Shown piece after piece: positions 48,888-58,445 of a stretch of DNA of 64,000 nucleotides. The DNA is from Arenibaculum pallidiluteum (GTDB lineage: Bacteria; Pseudomonadota; Alphaproteobacteria; Azospirillales; Azospirillaceae). The notes beneath the pieces were generated by a model. That model was not told the DNA's origin, did not search any database, and worked only from the letters and a program-made list of their open reading frames with translations. Positions within the stretch are counted from its first letter, which is position 1. Each line of letters opens with the position of its first letter. The position numbers and the translations under genes are program-made. The stretch is taken from assembly GCF_017355985.1 (NCBI RefSeq), contig NZ_JAFIQU010000004.1, positions 124,001-188,000 of the forward strand, in the 5' to 3' direction.

Positions 48888-51206
48888 CTAGAAACGTGTG
48901 CCGAAGCTGAACCGGAAGATCTCGGACCGGTCGTAGTCTTCCTTCAACACAGGAACGGCGAAATCAAGGCGGATGGGGCCGAGAGGCGATCTCCACGAGA
49001 CGCCGACGCCCGCCGAAAGGCGAAGAGTCTCGTCGTCGCGGATCCCCTCGTCGGAACCGCTGACGTCGACATCGCCCAGAGTACCGAAGTCCGAGAAGGT
49101 GTGGGCGGAAATGCCGAGCTCCTCCGGCAGGCCGATCGGGAAGGACAGCTCAACGCTGCCGCGGCCGAAGCGATTGCCGCCAAGGGCGTCCTGATTCTCG
49201 CTGATCACGTCGCGGGGACCGATACCCGCGGGCTCGAAGCCGCGCAGGCTGTCGCCGCCGATGAAGAAGCGGTCCGAGATCGCCACCCGCTCGCCCAGGC
49301 CTGCGATGTAGCCGATCTCGCCCAAGATGCTGAGGACCGAGCCCGCGAACAGGGGCTGGTAGAAGCCGGCTGCAAGGCGCGTGCGCAGGAAGTACGCGTC
49401 GCCGCCGAGGCCGGCCAGGTCGTTGGACAGGCGCACGAAGTAGCCGTCCGTCGGCTGCAGCCGGCTGTCACGCGCGTCGTAGGTGAGCTCCTGGCCCACG
49501 GCCGAGGTGATCCGGCTGCCCTCCTGCTCGCGGATGAAGCGCGATGCCGTGCTCGGGATGTCCGTGATCTCGGTCTGAGACAGGGTGTAGCTCAGCCGCT
49601 GGCGCAGCCGTTCGGTCAGCGGATAGCCGAGGCGGAAGCCGGCACCGGTGCTGCGCTCCTCGTACGAGCTCTCGTCCGTGTTGTCGCGCGTGATCCGGAA
49701 CAGGTCGGTGCCCGCCGAGAGGTTGCGCTCCAGGAAGTAGGGCTCGGTGAAGCTGATATCGAACTCCTGGGTCCGGCCGGACACCAGGGCGTTGAAGCGC
49801 AGGTCCTGGCCGCGGCCCAGCAGGTTGCGCTCACGGATGCCGAAGTTGGCCAGCGGGCCGTCGGTCGTCGAGAAGCCGCCACCGATCTCGATCTCGCCGG
49901 TGGACTGCTCGGTCACGTTGACCGAGATCACCGACCGGTCTGGCTGGCTGCCCTGCTGCTGCGTGACCGTCACCTTCTCGAAGAAGCCGAGGTCGCGGAT
50001 TCGCCGCTCGGACCGGCGCAGCTTCGAGGCATTGAAGGGATCGCCCTCGACCAGCAGCATCTCGCGCCGGACGACCCGGTCCAGCGTGCGCACGTTGCCG
50101 TCGATGTCGATGCGCTCCACGAAGACGCGCGGTCCCTCGGCGATCTCGTAGGTGATGTCGATCGTCTGGTCGGCGCGGTTGCGCGTGATGCGCGGCTGGA
50201 TGTCGACGAAGGCGTACTGCAGGTCCCCGACCGCGTTCGTCAGATTCGTGATCGAGGTCTCGACCGCCTCGGCGTCGTACCAGTCCCCGCTGTTCGTCGT
50301 CAGCGATTCGCGGAGCTGCGCGGGATCGAGGTCCTTGATGCTCGTCTGGATGTCGACCTTGCCGAACCGATAGCGCTCGCCTTCCTCGATGGTGAAGGTG
50401 ATCACGAAGGCGTCGCGGTCCGGCGTCAGCTCGGCCACCGCCGAGATCACGCGGAAATCGGCGTAGCCGTTCTTCAGGTAGTAACGGCGCAGCAGCTCGC
50501 GGTCGTAGGTCAGCCGGTCGGGGTCGTAGGTGTCGTCCGTGGTCAGGAACCGGTACCATCGGCTCTCGCGCGTCTGGATCTCCTCACGCAGGCGGCCGTC
50601 GCTGAAGACCTCGTTCCCGATGAATGTGATCGAGCGGACCTCGGTGCGCGGGCCCTCGTCGATCTCGAAGACGAGGTCGACGCGGTTCTGGTCGAGCTGG
50701 ATGACCTTCGGCTCGACGGTGGCGGCGAAGCGCCCGCTGCGACGATAGAGCTCCAGGATGCGCTGCACGTCGTTCTGCACGCGCGTCCTGGTGTAGACGA
50801 CTCGCGGCCGGAGCTGGACCTCCTTGTTGAGGTCCTCCTCTTCGATGCGCCGGTTCCCCTCGAAGGCGATCCGGTTGATGATCGGGTTCTCGACCACGGC
50901 GACGACAAGGGCATTGCCCTCGCGGCGCATTGTGACGTCCGCAAACAGACCGGTTGCGAACAGGCTCTTCAGCGACTGGTCGATCCGCTCGGGGTCGAAG
51001 GCGTCGCCCGGCGATACCGTGAGGTACGAGCGCACGGTCGAGGGCTCGATCCGCTGCGTGCCCTCCACCCGGACTTCCGAGATGGCGCCGCCCTGGAAAC
51101 TCGGCTGGGCCGGCGCGGGAGCAAGACCCTGCGCCAGCGCCACGGCAGACGTCGCAGTGGTGCACGCCGCCACGAGGCAGGCGGCGAGAACTCTGTTCAG
51201 AACCAA
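48888..51206 (-). CDS. bamA: Outer membrane protein assembly factor BamA
   Basis: Omp85-family insertase that folds beta-barrel proteins into the outer membrane. The 772-aa protein has a signal peptide (VLAACLVAACTTATSAVALAQ), five POTRA domains (about 40-425, e.g. ISEVRVEGTQRIEPSTV; FVERIDIDGNVRTLDRVV) and a 16-strand barrel with the conserved lid-loop FFIGGDSLRGFEPAGIGPRD (RGF) and C-terminal IFRFSFGTRF ending in Phe. A TTG at 51206 with GGGGGAAA upstream is the preferred start; a GTG at 51239 adds 11 unlikely residues. 45 bp after rseP. Confidence 0.96.
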   Translation of the reverse strand: MVLNRVLAACLVAACTTATSAVALAQGLAPAPAQPSFQGGAISEVRVEGTQRIEPSTVRSYLTVSPGDAFDPERIDQSLKSLFATGLFADVTMRREGNALVVAVVENPIINRIAFEGNRRIEEEDLNKEVQLRPRVVYTRTRVQNDVQRILELYRRSGRFAATVEPKVIQLDQNRVDLVFEIDEGPRTEVRSITFIGNEVFSDGRLREEIQTRESRWYRFLTTDDTYDPDRLTYDRELLRRYYLKNGYADFRVISAVAELTPDRDAFVITFTIEEGERYRFGKVDIQTSIKDLDPAQLRESLTTNSGDWYDAEAVETSITNLTNAVGDLQYAFVDIQPRITRNRADQTIDITYEIAEGPRVFVERIDIDGNVRTLDRVVRREMLLVEGDPFNASKLRRSERRIRDLGFFEKVTVTQQQGSQPDRSVISVNVTEQSTGEIEIGGGFSTTDGPLANFGIRERNLLGRGQDLRFNALVSGRTQEFDISFTEPYFLERNLSAGTDLFRITRDNTDESSYEERSTGAGFRLGYPLTERLRQRLSYTLSQTEITDIPSTASRFIREQEGSRITSAVGQELTYDARDSRLQPTDGYFVRLSNDLAGLGGDAYFLRTRLAAGFYQPLFAGSVLSILGEIGYIAGLGERVAISDRFFIGGDSLRGFEPAGIGPRDVISENQDALGGNRFGRGSVELSFPIGLPEELGISAHTFSDFGTLGDVDVSGSDEGIRDDETLRLSAGVGVSWRSPLGPIRLDFAVPVLKEDYDRSEIFRFSFGTRF

Positions 51207-51251
51207 GCTTTCCCCCAAACAACCTGGCTGGGCAGCCACCCGGACGGGCGG

Positions 51252-52388
51252 CTACGAGATCAGGCCGCGGAAGAAGTCCACCACGCGTTGATTGCTCATC
51301 AGGTCGTTCCGCGTCGCGAAGATCATCAGCATGAGCACGATGACCAACCCGATGCGGAATCCGTAGTCCTGGGCTCTATCACCGAGCGGCCTACCCCGGG
51401 CGGCCTCAACGGCATAGAACATTAGGTGCCCGCCGTCCAGTATCGGGATCGGGAACAGGTTGATCAGCCCCAGATTGATGGAGAGGATCGCCAGGAACCA
51501 GATGAAGGGTACGAGCCCCGCCTCTGCCACCTGCCCTGCCATCTGGGCAATGCGGATCGGGCCGCCGAGCTCCTCGGTGCCGCGCGCCCCGGTGATCATC
51601 TGGCCGAGCGCCGAGAGCGTGCCGACGGTGATCCCCACGGTCTCCCGCCCCGCGTACCAGACGGCCGCAACAGGGTTGTGGCGCCGCACCTCGGTGGCCG
51701 TGCCGGCGACGCCGAGCAGGCCGATGCGGTGCGTCGAGCCCAGCGAATCGGTCTGCTCCACGACCTGCGGGAGGACCGTCACGGCGACCTCGCGCCCGTC
51801 GCGCAGGACCGTGAGCTCGAGGGGGGTGCCCTGGTTCATGCGGACGGTCTGCTGGACCTCCTCGAAGCGCTCGACCTCGGCACCGTCGATCGCGACGATT
51901 CGATCGCCCGCAAGGAGCCCCGCCTGCTCGGCCGCGCTGCCACCCCGAACCTCGGTGATCACCGGCGGTGTGAAGGCCTGGCCCTGCACCATGAAGACCA
52001 GGGCGATGGCGACGATCGCGAACAGGAAGTTCGCAATCGGACCCGCGGCGACGATCGCCGCCCGCTGGCCAAGCCGCTTGTGGTGGAAGGAGACGGCGCG
52101 CTCCTCGGCCGTCATGCTGTGCACGCCCTCCGCGGGCGTGCTGGCCGCGCCGGAGTCGCCGAACATCTTCACATAGCCGCCGAGGGGAATGGCGCTGAAC
52201 TTCCAGCGCGTCCCGCGGCGGTCGAAGAACCCGAAGATCTCAGGGCCGAAGCCGATGGAGAAGACCTCGATTCGGACCCCGTTGCGCCGCGCCACGAGGT
52301 AGTGGCCGAGCTCGTGCACGAAGACGAGGACCGTCAGCGCGATCAGGAACTGAAGGAGGGTGTGGCCGATGCCGCTCAGGAATTCCAT
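51252..52388 (-). CDS. rseP: RseP-type intramembrane site-2 metalloprotease
   Basis: Zinc protease that cuts anti-sigma factors and signal-peptide remnants in the membrane. The 378-aa protein has the active-site VFVHELGHYLVARR (HExxH, His near 26) in the first helix, one PDZ domain (VITEVRGGSAAEQAGLLAGDRIVAIDGAE in two parts, about 130-205), and the NLGLINLFPIPILDGGH motif supplying the third Zn ligand. A single PDZ rather than two is common in Alphaproteobacteria. Between dxr and bamA, as in most Proteobacteria. Confidence 0.96.
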   Translation of the reverse strand: MEFLSGIGHTLLQFLIALTVLVFVHELGHYLVARRNGVRIEVFSIGFGPEIFGFFDRRGTRWKFSAIPLGGYVKMFGDSGAASTPAEGVHSMTAEERAVSFHHKRLGQRAAIVAAGPIANFLFAIVAIALVFMVQGQAFTPPVITEVRGGSAAEQAGLLAGDRIVAIDGAEVERFEEVQQTVRMNQGTPLELTVLRDGREVAVTVLPQVVEQTDSLGSTHRIGLLGVAGTATEVRRHNPVAAVWYAGRETVGITVGTLSALGQMITGARGTEELGGPIRIAQMAGQVAEAGLVPFIWFLAILSINLGLINLFPIPILDGGHLMFYAVEAARGRPLGDRAQDYGFRIGLVIVLMLMIFATRNDLMSNQRVVDFFRGLIS

Positions 52389-52418
52389 GGTGCTCTCCCC
52401 CTGCGCGGCGCGATCGGC

Positions 52419-53588
52419 TCAGCGCAGGTCACGACACAGCGCAGCCGCGACGCGCCTCGCCTCGGTGTCGGTCGTCCGGACGCAGTCCAGATCCCGCAGC
52501 GGGCCGGCCGGCATGGCATCCAGCGTTCCGCCGACCACCCGCTCGATGTCGAGGAAGCCGATCCGGCGGTCGAGGAAAGCCTGCACGGCGATCTCGTTCG
52601 CGGCATTGAGAATAGTGGGAGCGCCCCCGCCCGTTTGCAAGGCAAGGCGGGTCAGGCGCAGGGCCGGGAAGCGCTCGGCGTCCGGCGCCTCGAAGGTCAG
52701 CGTCGCCGCCTTCGCGAGGTCCAGCCGCGCCGCCGGAGTCGCGAGGCGTCCGGGCCAGCCGAGCGCATGGGAGATCGGGATCCGCATGTCCGGCGTGCCG
52801 AGCTGGGCCAGGACCGATCCGTCCCGGTACTCGACGAGGCTGTGCACGACCGACTGCGGATGGACGATCACGTCGATCTGCGCCTCGGGCAGGTCGAAGA
52901 GGAAGCTTGCCTCGATGACCTCCAGCCCCTTGTTCATCAGCGTCGCGCTGTCCACCGAGATCTTGGCGCCCATGGACCAGGTCGGGTGCGCCACCGCCTG
53001 CTCGGGCGTGGCCGCGGCCATGCGCTCGCGCGTCCAGGTCCGGAACGGCCCGCCCGACGCCGTGAGGACGAGGCGCGCGACCGAGTCCCGCCGCTCGAAG
53101 TCGAAGACCTGGAAGATCGCGTTGTGCTCGCTGTCCACCGGCAGGAGCGTCGCGCCGCAGCGCCGGACGACGTCCATCATCACCGGCCCCGCCGAGACCA
53201 GACACTCCTTGTTGGCGAGAGCGACGAGGGCGCCACGCCGGGCCGCAGCGAGGGTCGGCTCCAGGCCGGCGGCGCCAACGATGGCGGCCATCACCCAGTC
53301 CGCGGGACGCTGCGCTGCCTCGACCACCGCGCCGGGCCCCGCGGCGGCCTCGGTGCCGGTTCCGGCGAGCGCGCCGCGCAACGCTGTGTAGAGCGTGGCA
53401 TCGGCGATCACCGCGAGGCGCGGACGCAACGCGCGGCACTGCTCCACCAGCAAGTCCAGATTGCGGCCGGCCACCAGCGCCTCCACCGGGAACCGGTCGG
53501 GATCGCGGGCGACGAGATCGACCGTGCTGCACCCAACCGAGCCGGTCGAGCCCAGGATCGTGACGCTGCGGGGCGCCGTCACCACCAC
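52419..53588 (-). CDS. dxr: 1-deoxy-D-xylulose-5-phosphate reductoisomerase
   Basis: NADPH-dependent second step of the MEP pathway. About 389 aa: [18 protein letters not shown] (NADPH fold), [25 protein letters not shown] (metal and substrate ligands), [32 protein letters not shown] split into two motifs, and [22 protein letters not shown]. Three consecutive GTG codons at 53588, 53585 and 53582 are possible starts, all overlapping the cdsA stop; the first is used here with GAGGGGG upstream. Works with IspDF encoded at 13378-14541. Confidence 0.96.
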   Translation of the reverse strand: MVVTAPRSVTILGSTGSVGCSTVDLVARDPDRFPVEALVAGRNLDLLVEQCRALRPRLAVIADATLYTALRGALAGTGTEAAAGPGAVVEAAQRPADWVMAAIVGAAGLEPTLAAARRGALVALANKECLVSAGPVMMDVVRRCGATLLPVDSEHNAIFQVFDFERRDSVARLVLTASGGPFRTWTRERMAAATPEQAVAHPTWSMGAKISVDSATLMNKGLEVIEASFLFDLPEAQIDVIVHPQSVVHSLVEYRDGSVLAQLGTPDMRIPISHALGWPGRLATPAARLDLAKAATLTFEAPDAERFPALRLTRLALQTGGGAPTILNAANEIAVQAFLDRRIGFLDIERVVGGTLDAMPAGPLRDLDCVRTTDTEARRVAAALCRDLR

Positions 53589-54436
53589 GGCCCCCTCGAT
53601 GCGGCGTGGAGCAGCGCGAAGACCGGGGCCGCGACCAGCAGCCCGTCGACGCGATCGAGAAGCCCCCCATGGCCGGGAATCAGATGGCCGCTGTCCTTCA
53701 CGCCATAGCGCCGCTTGACCCAGGATTCGAAAAGGTCGCCCATCTGGGAGACCACGGCGATACCGGCGCCCAGCGCCGCAGCGGTCGCCGGCGAGGCGGC
53801 ACCGAAGCCGCGGGCGATGGCCCATGCGGAGATGCCCGAGGCCAGCATGCCGCCCAAAAGACCGGCCCAGGTCTTCTTCGGGCTCACGCGCGGCGCAAGC
53901 TTCGGCCCGCCGATCAGGCGGCCGGCCGCATAGGCGCCGGTGTCAGTGGCCCAGACCGCGAGCAGCACGAGAAGGAAGACACCGAGCCCCGCCGCCGCAT
54001 CCTCGCGCAGCCAGGCGAGGCCGGCGGCGCCTCCCGCCACGTAGGGCAGCGCCACCGCGATCAGCTTCGGGTGGCGCGCACGGCATGCCTGCCGTGCAGC
54101 GACGTACAGCACCGGCGTCAGGACGACCACCGCCAGAAGGGCGCCGCCGCCACCCCAGGCCAGGAGCGATCCGAGCACCACGACCGTGCCGAGGCCCGCC
54201 ATGCAGCCCGGAGCATGCGGCCGCTCGGGCTCAACGAGGCGGACCCACTCCGCCACCGTCAGCAGGGCGAAGGCCAGGATCATCAGGTGGAAGGCCCAGC
54301 CGCCGAGCCAGACGATGCCCAGCACGATCGGTCCGAGGACGAGCGCCGAAAAGACCCGGGTGCGGAGATCCCCCGCCTTAGCGGGAGTTGACGGCGCCGA
54401 ACCTTCGGTCGCGGCGCCGGAATTCCTGGATAGCAT
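53579..54436 (-). CDS. cdsA: Phosphatidate cytidylyltransferase
   Basis: Makes CDP-diacylglycerol for phospholipid synthesis. About 285 aa with eight or so membrane helices (e.g. [38 protein letters not shown]). The CDP-alcohol site is [22 protein letters not shown] with KKTWAG, and the signature [20 protein letters not shown] with [12 protein letters not shown] (Asp-Arg-Ile/Val-Asp). The first sensible start is the ATG at 54436, inside uppS (59-bp overlap); the preceding frame is uppS in another phase. Translation start is uncertain. Confidence 0.93.
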   Translation of the reverse strand: MLSRNSGAATEGSAPSTPAKAGDLRTRVFSALVLGPIVLGIVWLGGWAFHLMILAFALLTVAEWVRLVEPERPHAPGCMAGLGTVVVLGSLLAWGGGGALLAVVVLTPVLYVAARQACRARHPKLIAVALPYVAGGAAGLAWLREDAAAGLGVFLLVLLAVWATDTGAYAAGRLIGGPKLAPRVSPKKTWAGLLGGMLASGISAWAIARGFGAASPATAAALGAGIAVVSQMGDLFESWVKRRYGVKDSGHLIPGHGGLLDRVDGLLVAAPVFALLHAASRGPWW

Positions 54437-55106
54437 CTTCGAGGTCGCGCTTCCCGAAATCGGGCCAGAGGGTATCGGTGAACACCAGCTCGGCATAGGC
54501 GCACTGCCAGAGCAGGAAGTTGGAGATGCGCTTCTCGCCGCTGGTGCGCACCAGCAGGTCGGGATCGGGGATGTCGGCGGTATAGAGCCGCGCGGCGAAG
54601 GTTTCCTCGTCGATGCCGTCCGCCGACACGGCTCCGGCCAGCACCTCCCGGGCGAGCTGTGCCGCGGCCCGGGCGATCTCGGCCCGCCCGCCATAGCTGA
54701 GCGCGATCGTCAGGTTCAGGACCTTGTTGCCGCGGGTCAGCTCCTCGGCATTGGCGATCATCGACACGATGTCCGGGGCGAGCCGGTTACGGTCCCCGAT
54801 CACCCGCAGACGGATCCCGTTGCGGTGCAGCTCGGCGATCTCACTGCGCAGGTAGAAGCGCAGCAGATGCATCAGGTCCAGCACCTCGCCTTCCGGCCGG
54901 CGCCAGTTCTCCGACGAGAAGCCGTAGAGCGTCAGGTACTCCACGCCCAGCTCACGCGCCGCCTCGATGACGGTCCGCACGGACTCGATGCCCTTGCGAT
55001 GCCCGGCCGTGCGCGGCAGGCCGCGGGCCTTCGCCCAGCGTCCGTTGCCATCCATGATGACCGCCACGTGGCGTGGCGACGGCGGAAGCCCCTCCGATCC
55101 CGACAT
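54378..55106 (-). CDS. uppS: Undecaprenyl diphosphate synthase
   Basis: Makes the C55 lipid carrier for cell wall and O-antigen synthesis. The 242-aa cis-prenyltransferase has HVAVIMDGNGRWAKARGL (catalytic Asp), AGHRKGIESVR, LTLYGFSSENWRRP and LVRTSGEKRISNFLLWQCAYAEL (in two motifs) with DTLWPDF. Lies 6 bp after frr; frr-uppS-cdsA-dxr-rseP is a conserved cluster. Confidence 0.97.
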   Translation of the reverse strand: MSGSEGLPPSPRHVAVIMDGNGRWAKARGLPRTAGHRKGIESVRTVIEAARELGVEYLTLYGFSSENWRRPEGEVLDLMHLLRFYLRSEIAELHRNGIRLRVIGDRNRLAPDIVSMIANAEELTRGNKVLNLTIALSYGGRAEIARAAAQLAREVLAGAVSADGIDEETFAARLYTADIPDPDLLVRTSGEKRISNFLLWQCAYAELVFTDTLWPDFGKRDLEDAIQEFRRRDRRFGAVNSR

Positions 55107-55112
55107 TCTGGA

Positions 55113-55673
55113 TCAGACCTGCATGATCTCTTTTTCCTTGGCCGCCAACGCCTCGTCGATCTTCTTGATATGGGCGTCGGTCATGGCCTGGACCTTGTCG
55201 GCCAGGGTCTTGTGCTCGTCCTGGCTGATATCCCCGGCCTTCTCCTGGCGCTTGAGCATGTCCATGCCATCGCGGCGCACGTTGCGGACGGCGACGCGGG
55301 CCTGCTCGGCGTAGCGGGCCGCGACCTTGCTGAGCTCCTGGCGGCGCTCCTGGTTCAGGTCGGGAATCGGCACGCGGACGGTCTGGCCCTCGGTCTGCGG
55401 GTTGAGGCCCAGGCCGCTATCGCGAATCGCCTTGTCGACAGCCTTCACCATGCCGCGGTCCCAGACCTGGACCGTGATCAAGCGCGGCTCCGGCACGCTG
55501 ATCGTCGCGACCTGGTTCAGCGGCATGTGGGAGCCATAGGCGTCGACGGTCACCGGCTCCAGCAGCGACGCCGAGGCGCGGCCGGTTCGAAGCCCCGAAT
55601 ACTCCTTACGAAGGGCTTCGAGGGCGCCGTCCATGCGACGGCCAATTTCGGCGATGTCGTCGGACACTGTCAT
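55113..55673 (-). CDS. frr: Ribosome recycling factor
   Basis: With EF-G it splits post-termination ribosomes. The 186-aa protein has the usual three-helix bundle and beta domain: [24 protein letters not shown] (two parts), [20 protein letters not shown] and the [26 protein letters not shown] helix (two parts). The ATG at 55673 overlaps the pyrH stop by four bases (ATGA). Confidence 0.98.
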   Translation of the reverse strand: MTVSDDIAEIGRRMDGALEALRKEYSGLRTGRASASLLEPVTVDAYGSHMPLNQVATISVPEPRLITVQVWDRGMVKAVDKAIRDSGLGLNPQTEGQTVRVPIPDLNQERRQELSKVAARYAEQARVAVRNVRRDGMDMLKRQEKAGDISQDEHKTLADKVQAMTDAHIKKIDEALAAKEKEIMQV

Positions 55674-56395
55674 TCCTCGTCGGTGATGATCGTGAACCTG
55701 CCGCGGCCGGCCATCACCTCGGCGAAGGAGCCGGCATCGTGGATCGAGGTTACGAGTATCGGGATTTTGTTCTCGCGCGCCAGGGAAATGGCGGCGGCGT
55801 CCATCACCTGCAGGTCGCGGGAAAGGACCTCGAGATAGGTCAGGCGCTCGTAGCGCTCGGCATCGGGGTGCTTCTTGGGATCCGCGGAGTAGACGCCGTC
55901 GACCTTGGTTCCCTTGATCAGGGCATTGCAGCCCATCTCGGAGGCGCGCAGCGCGGCGGCGGTGTCCGTCGTGAAGAAGGGGTTGCCGGTGCCGGCGGCG
56001 AAGATCACCACCCTGCCCTTCTCCATGTGGCGCGAGGCGCGCCGGCGGATATAAGGCTCGCAGACTGTGGACATCGGGATGGCCGACTGGACCCGGGTAT
56101 CCACTCCGATCCGCTCGAGCGCGCTCTGCATGGCCAGCGCGTTGATGACGGTCGCGAGCATGCCCATGTAGTCGGCCGTCGCGCGCTCCATCCCCGCCGC
56201 GGCGCCGGAGACGCCGCGGAAGATGTTGCCGCCGCCGATCACGAGGCAGACCTGAACGCCCATCCGGGTGACGGAACGGACCTCGTCCGCCACCCGGTTG
56301 ACGATTTCGGGGTCGAGGCCGTAGTCCCGCCCCCCCATCAGCGCCTCCCCCGAGATCTTCAGAAGGACACGCTTGTAACGGGCGGTTCCGGACAT
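55670..56395 (-). CDS. pyrH: UMP kinase
   Basis: Bacterial UMP kinase of the amino acid kinase family. The 241-aa protein shows [14 protein letters not shown] (phosphate site), [33 protein letters not shown] and the uridylate and magnesium site [17 protein letters not shown]. Lies 69 bp after tsf. tsf-pyrH-frr is universal in Proteobacteria. Confidence 0.98.
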   Translation of the reverse strand: MSGTARYKRVLLKISGEALMGGRDYGLDPEIVNRVADEVRSVTRMGVQVCLVIGGGNIFRGVSGAAAGMERATADYMGMLATVINALAMQSALERIGVDTRVQSAIPMSTVCEPYIRRRASRHMEKGRVVIFAAGTGNPFFTTDTAAALRASEMGCNALIKGTKVDGVYSADPKKHPDAERYERLTYLEVLSRDLQVMDAAAISLARENKIPILVTSIHDAGSFAEVMAGRGRFTIITDEE

Positions 56396-56464
56396 CGACC
56401 CCTCTCCTTCCGGTGGCGACGCAGACAGACTAACGCTATCGATAGGTCAGATGTTCCCGCGCCG

Positions 56465-57391
56465 TCAGGCGCCGCGGGCGGCAGCGACCTCGGCCGCGAA
56501 GTCGGCCTGTTCCTTCTCGATGCCCTCGCCGAGCGCGAAGCGGACGAAGCCCGTCAGCTGCACCGGCGCGCCCATGTCCTTGGCGGCATCCTGGACGACC
56601 TTGGAGATCTTCCGCTCGCCGTCGATGACATAGGTCTGCTCGAGCAGCACGACCTCCTCATAGTACTTGCGCAGGCGGCCCTCGACCATCTTGGCGATGA
56701 TCTCCTCGGGCTTGCCGCTGGCGCGCGCCTGGTCCGCGAGGACGTTGCGCTCGCGCTCCAGGGCCGATGCGTCGACCTGCTCGATGGTCAGCGCCTCCGG
56801 GCGGGCGGCCGCGACATGCATCGCGATCTGCTTGCCCAGCGCCTCGAGCTTGGCCTTGTCGCCGGTCGACTCGAGCGCGACGAGCACGCCGATCTTGCCG
56901 AGATTTGGCGCGATGGCCGAGTGCACGTAGGCCGCGACCACGCCGGAGCCCACCGACAGCCGGGCCGAGCGGCGCAGGCTCATGTTCTCGCCGATAGTGG
57001 CGATCAGCGAGGTCAGCTCCTCGCCGACGTTGCGGCCGGCGCCGGGATAGGCGACCTGCTTCAGCGCCTCGACGTCGTCCGAGCCCTGGAGGGCCATCTC
57101 GGCGACCTTGGCGGCGAAGCCCTGGAACTTGTCGTTGCGCGCGACGAAGTCGGTCTCGGAGTTGACCTCGACGACCGCGCCTGCGGTACCCGCGGTGGCG
57201 ACGGCAACCAGGCCCTCGGACGCGACGCGGCCGGCCTTCTTCGCGGCGGCGGCGAGACCCTTCTTGCGCAGCCAGTCGACCGCGTCCTCAAGGTTGCCGT
57301 TGGTCTCCGCCAGCGCCTTCTTGCAATCCATCATGCCAGCGCCGGTCTTCTCGCGGAGCTCCTTCACGAGCGAGGCAGTAATTTCGGCCAT
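56465..57391 (-). CDS. tsf: Translation elongation factor Ts
   Basis: Guanine nucleotide exchange factor for EF-Tu. The 308-aa protein has the N-terminal domain [20 protein letters not shown], the TDFVARN core motif ([12 protein letters not shown]), and the two-lobe core, with a coiled-coil and a final VAAARGA tail. Separated from rpsB by a strong intrinsic terminator (57418-57458), so tsf expression depends on read-through from the rpsB promoter or an internal one. Confidence 0.98.
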   Translation of the reverse strand: MAEITASLVKELREKTGAGMMDCKKALAETNGNLEDAVDWLRKKGLAAAAKKAGRVASEGLVAVATAGTAGAVVEVNSETDFVARNDKFQGFAAKVAEMALQGSDDVEALKQVAYPGAGRNVGEELTSLIATIGENMSLRRSARLSVGSGVVAAYVHSAIAPNLGKIGVLVALESTGDKAKLEALGKQIAMHVAAARPEALTIEQVDASALERERNVLADQARASGKPEEIIAKMVEGRLRKYYEEVVLLEQTYVIDGERKISKVVQDAAKDMGAPVQLTGFVRFALGEGIEKEQADFAAEVAAARGA

Positions 57392-57417
57392 TGGGGACCT
57401 CGTTGAATTCGGTATTC

Positions 57418-57458
57418 AAGAAAAAGGGCAACCGGACGGTCGACCCGCCCGGCTGCCC
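57418..57458 (-). terminator. Intrinsic terminator between rpsB and tsf
   Basis: On the minus strand GGGCAGCCGG (57449-57458), a 13-base loop, CCGGTTGCCC (57426-57435) pair over 10 bp with one G-T, then TTTTTCTTG. It starts 13 bp after the rpsB stop and ends about 26 bp before tsf. It is the clearest Rho-independent terminator in the window. In E. coli a comparable terminator lowers tsf relative to rpsB; the same role here is inferred. Confidence 0.85.
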
Positions 57459-57471
57459 TCGGCGCGGCGGA

Positions 57472-58266
57472 TCAGGCGCGCGCAGGCTCGCCTTCGGCGG
57501 TCTCTTCGGCGCCTTCCTCAGGAAGCCCCTCGGCCGGGGCCTCGACGGACTCGCCGACGTCGATGCCGGCGGCCGACATTTCAGCCTGCAGGCCGTCAAG
57601 CACGGCACCCGCGATCAGCTCGCAATAGGTGTCAATGGCGCGCAGGGCGTCGTCGTTGCCGGGGATCGGGAAGGTCACGCCGTCGGGATCGCTGTTGCTG
57701 TCGATCACGGCGACGACCGGGATGCCGAGCTTGTTGGCCTCCTGGATCGCGATCGCCTCCTTGTTGGTGTCGATCACGAACAGCAGGTCGGGAAGGCCGC
57801 CCATCTCCTTGATGCCGCCGAGCGCCCGCTCGAGCTTCTCCCGCTCGCGGTCGAGCTGCAGGATCTCGCGCTTGGTCAGGCCGCCGACACCGGCCTCCAC
57901 CCGCTCCTCCATCTCGCGCAGGCGCTTGATGGACTGGGAGATGGTCTTCCAGTTGGTCAGCATGCCGCCGAGCCAGCGGTGGTTCACGTAGTACTGGCCG
58001 CAGCGCTTGGCGCTTTCGGCGACGCGCTCCTGGGCTGCGCGCTTGGTGCCGACGAAGAGGACGCGGCCGCCACCGGCAACAACGTCGCGCACCGCGACCA
58101 TGGCCCGATGCAGCATCGGAACGGTCTGCTCGAGGTCGATCACGTGCACGCCGTTGCGGACGCCGAAGATGTACGGCGCCATCTTGGGGTTCCAGCGGCG
58201 GGTGTGATGGCCGAAATGCACGCCGGCCTCGAGGAGCTGGCGCATGGAGAAGCTGGGCATTGCCAT
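57472..58266 (-). CDS. rpsB: 30S ribosomal protein S2
   Basis: A 264-aa small-subunit protein with [23 protein letters not shown] in two parts near the N-terminus, [29 protein letters not shown] and the [24 protein letters not shown] region in two parts. A long acidic C-terminal tail (about 235-264; [16 protein letters not shown]) is typical of Alphaproteobacteria. ATGs at 58266 and 58260 are both possible starts; AAGG is eight bases before the first. It follows dnaE but has its own promoter. Confidence 0.98.
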   Translation of the reverse strand: MAMPSFSMRQLLEAGVHFGHHTRRWNPKMAPYIFGVRNGVHVIDLEQTVPMLHRAMVAVRDVVAGGGRVLFVGTKRAAQERVAESAKRCGQYYVNHRWLGGMLTNWKTISQSIKRLREMEERVEAGVGGLTKREILQLDREREKLERALGGIKEMGGLPDLLFVIDTNKEAIAIQEANKLGIPVVAVIDSNSDPDGVTFPIPGNDDALRAIDTYCELIAGAVLDGLQAEMSAAGIDVGESVEAPAEGLPEEGAEETAEGEPARA

Positions 58267-58303
58267 TGATAGAACCTTTTCCGGTTTTGCCTCCGCGGGC
58301 GAC

Positions 58304-58322
58304 TGTCCCCGGAATGGGGACA
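58304..58322 (-). promoter_or_regulatory. Hairpin in the rpsB 5' leader
   Basis: TGTCCCC, 5-base loop, GGGGACA: a perfect 7-bp stem 38 bp upstream of the rpsB start and about 65 bp downstream of its promoter, so in the leader mRNA. It has no T-run. It may be part of an S2-responsive autoregulatory leader; not tested. Confidence 0.4.
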
Positions 58323-58386
58323 CCGGAGCGGCCCTTCGCCCTATGGGCACCGGACCGCAAGCCCGCGTGTGGTTTGCGACGGCCGT

Positions 58387-58415
58387 TAGATAGCGGCCCG
58401 CGCCCGGTTTGGCAA
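58387..58415 (-). promoter_or_regulatory. Predicted rpsB promoter
   Basis: On the minus strand TTGCCA (58410-58415), 17 bp of GC-rich discriminator-side spacer, TATCTA (58387-58392), directly after the dnaE stop. It would give about a 115-base leader to rpsB. Same -35 as the predicted gltA promoter. Confidence 0.65.
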
Positions 58416-58445
58416 CGGCGCGAACGCGCCGCGCCCGCTTTCGTC

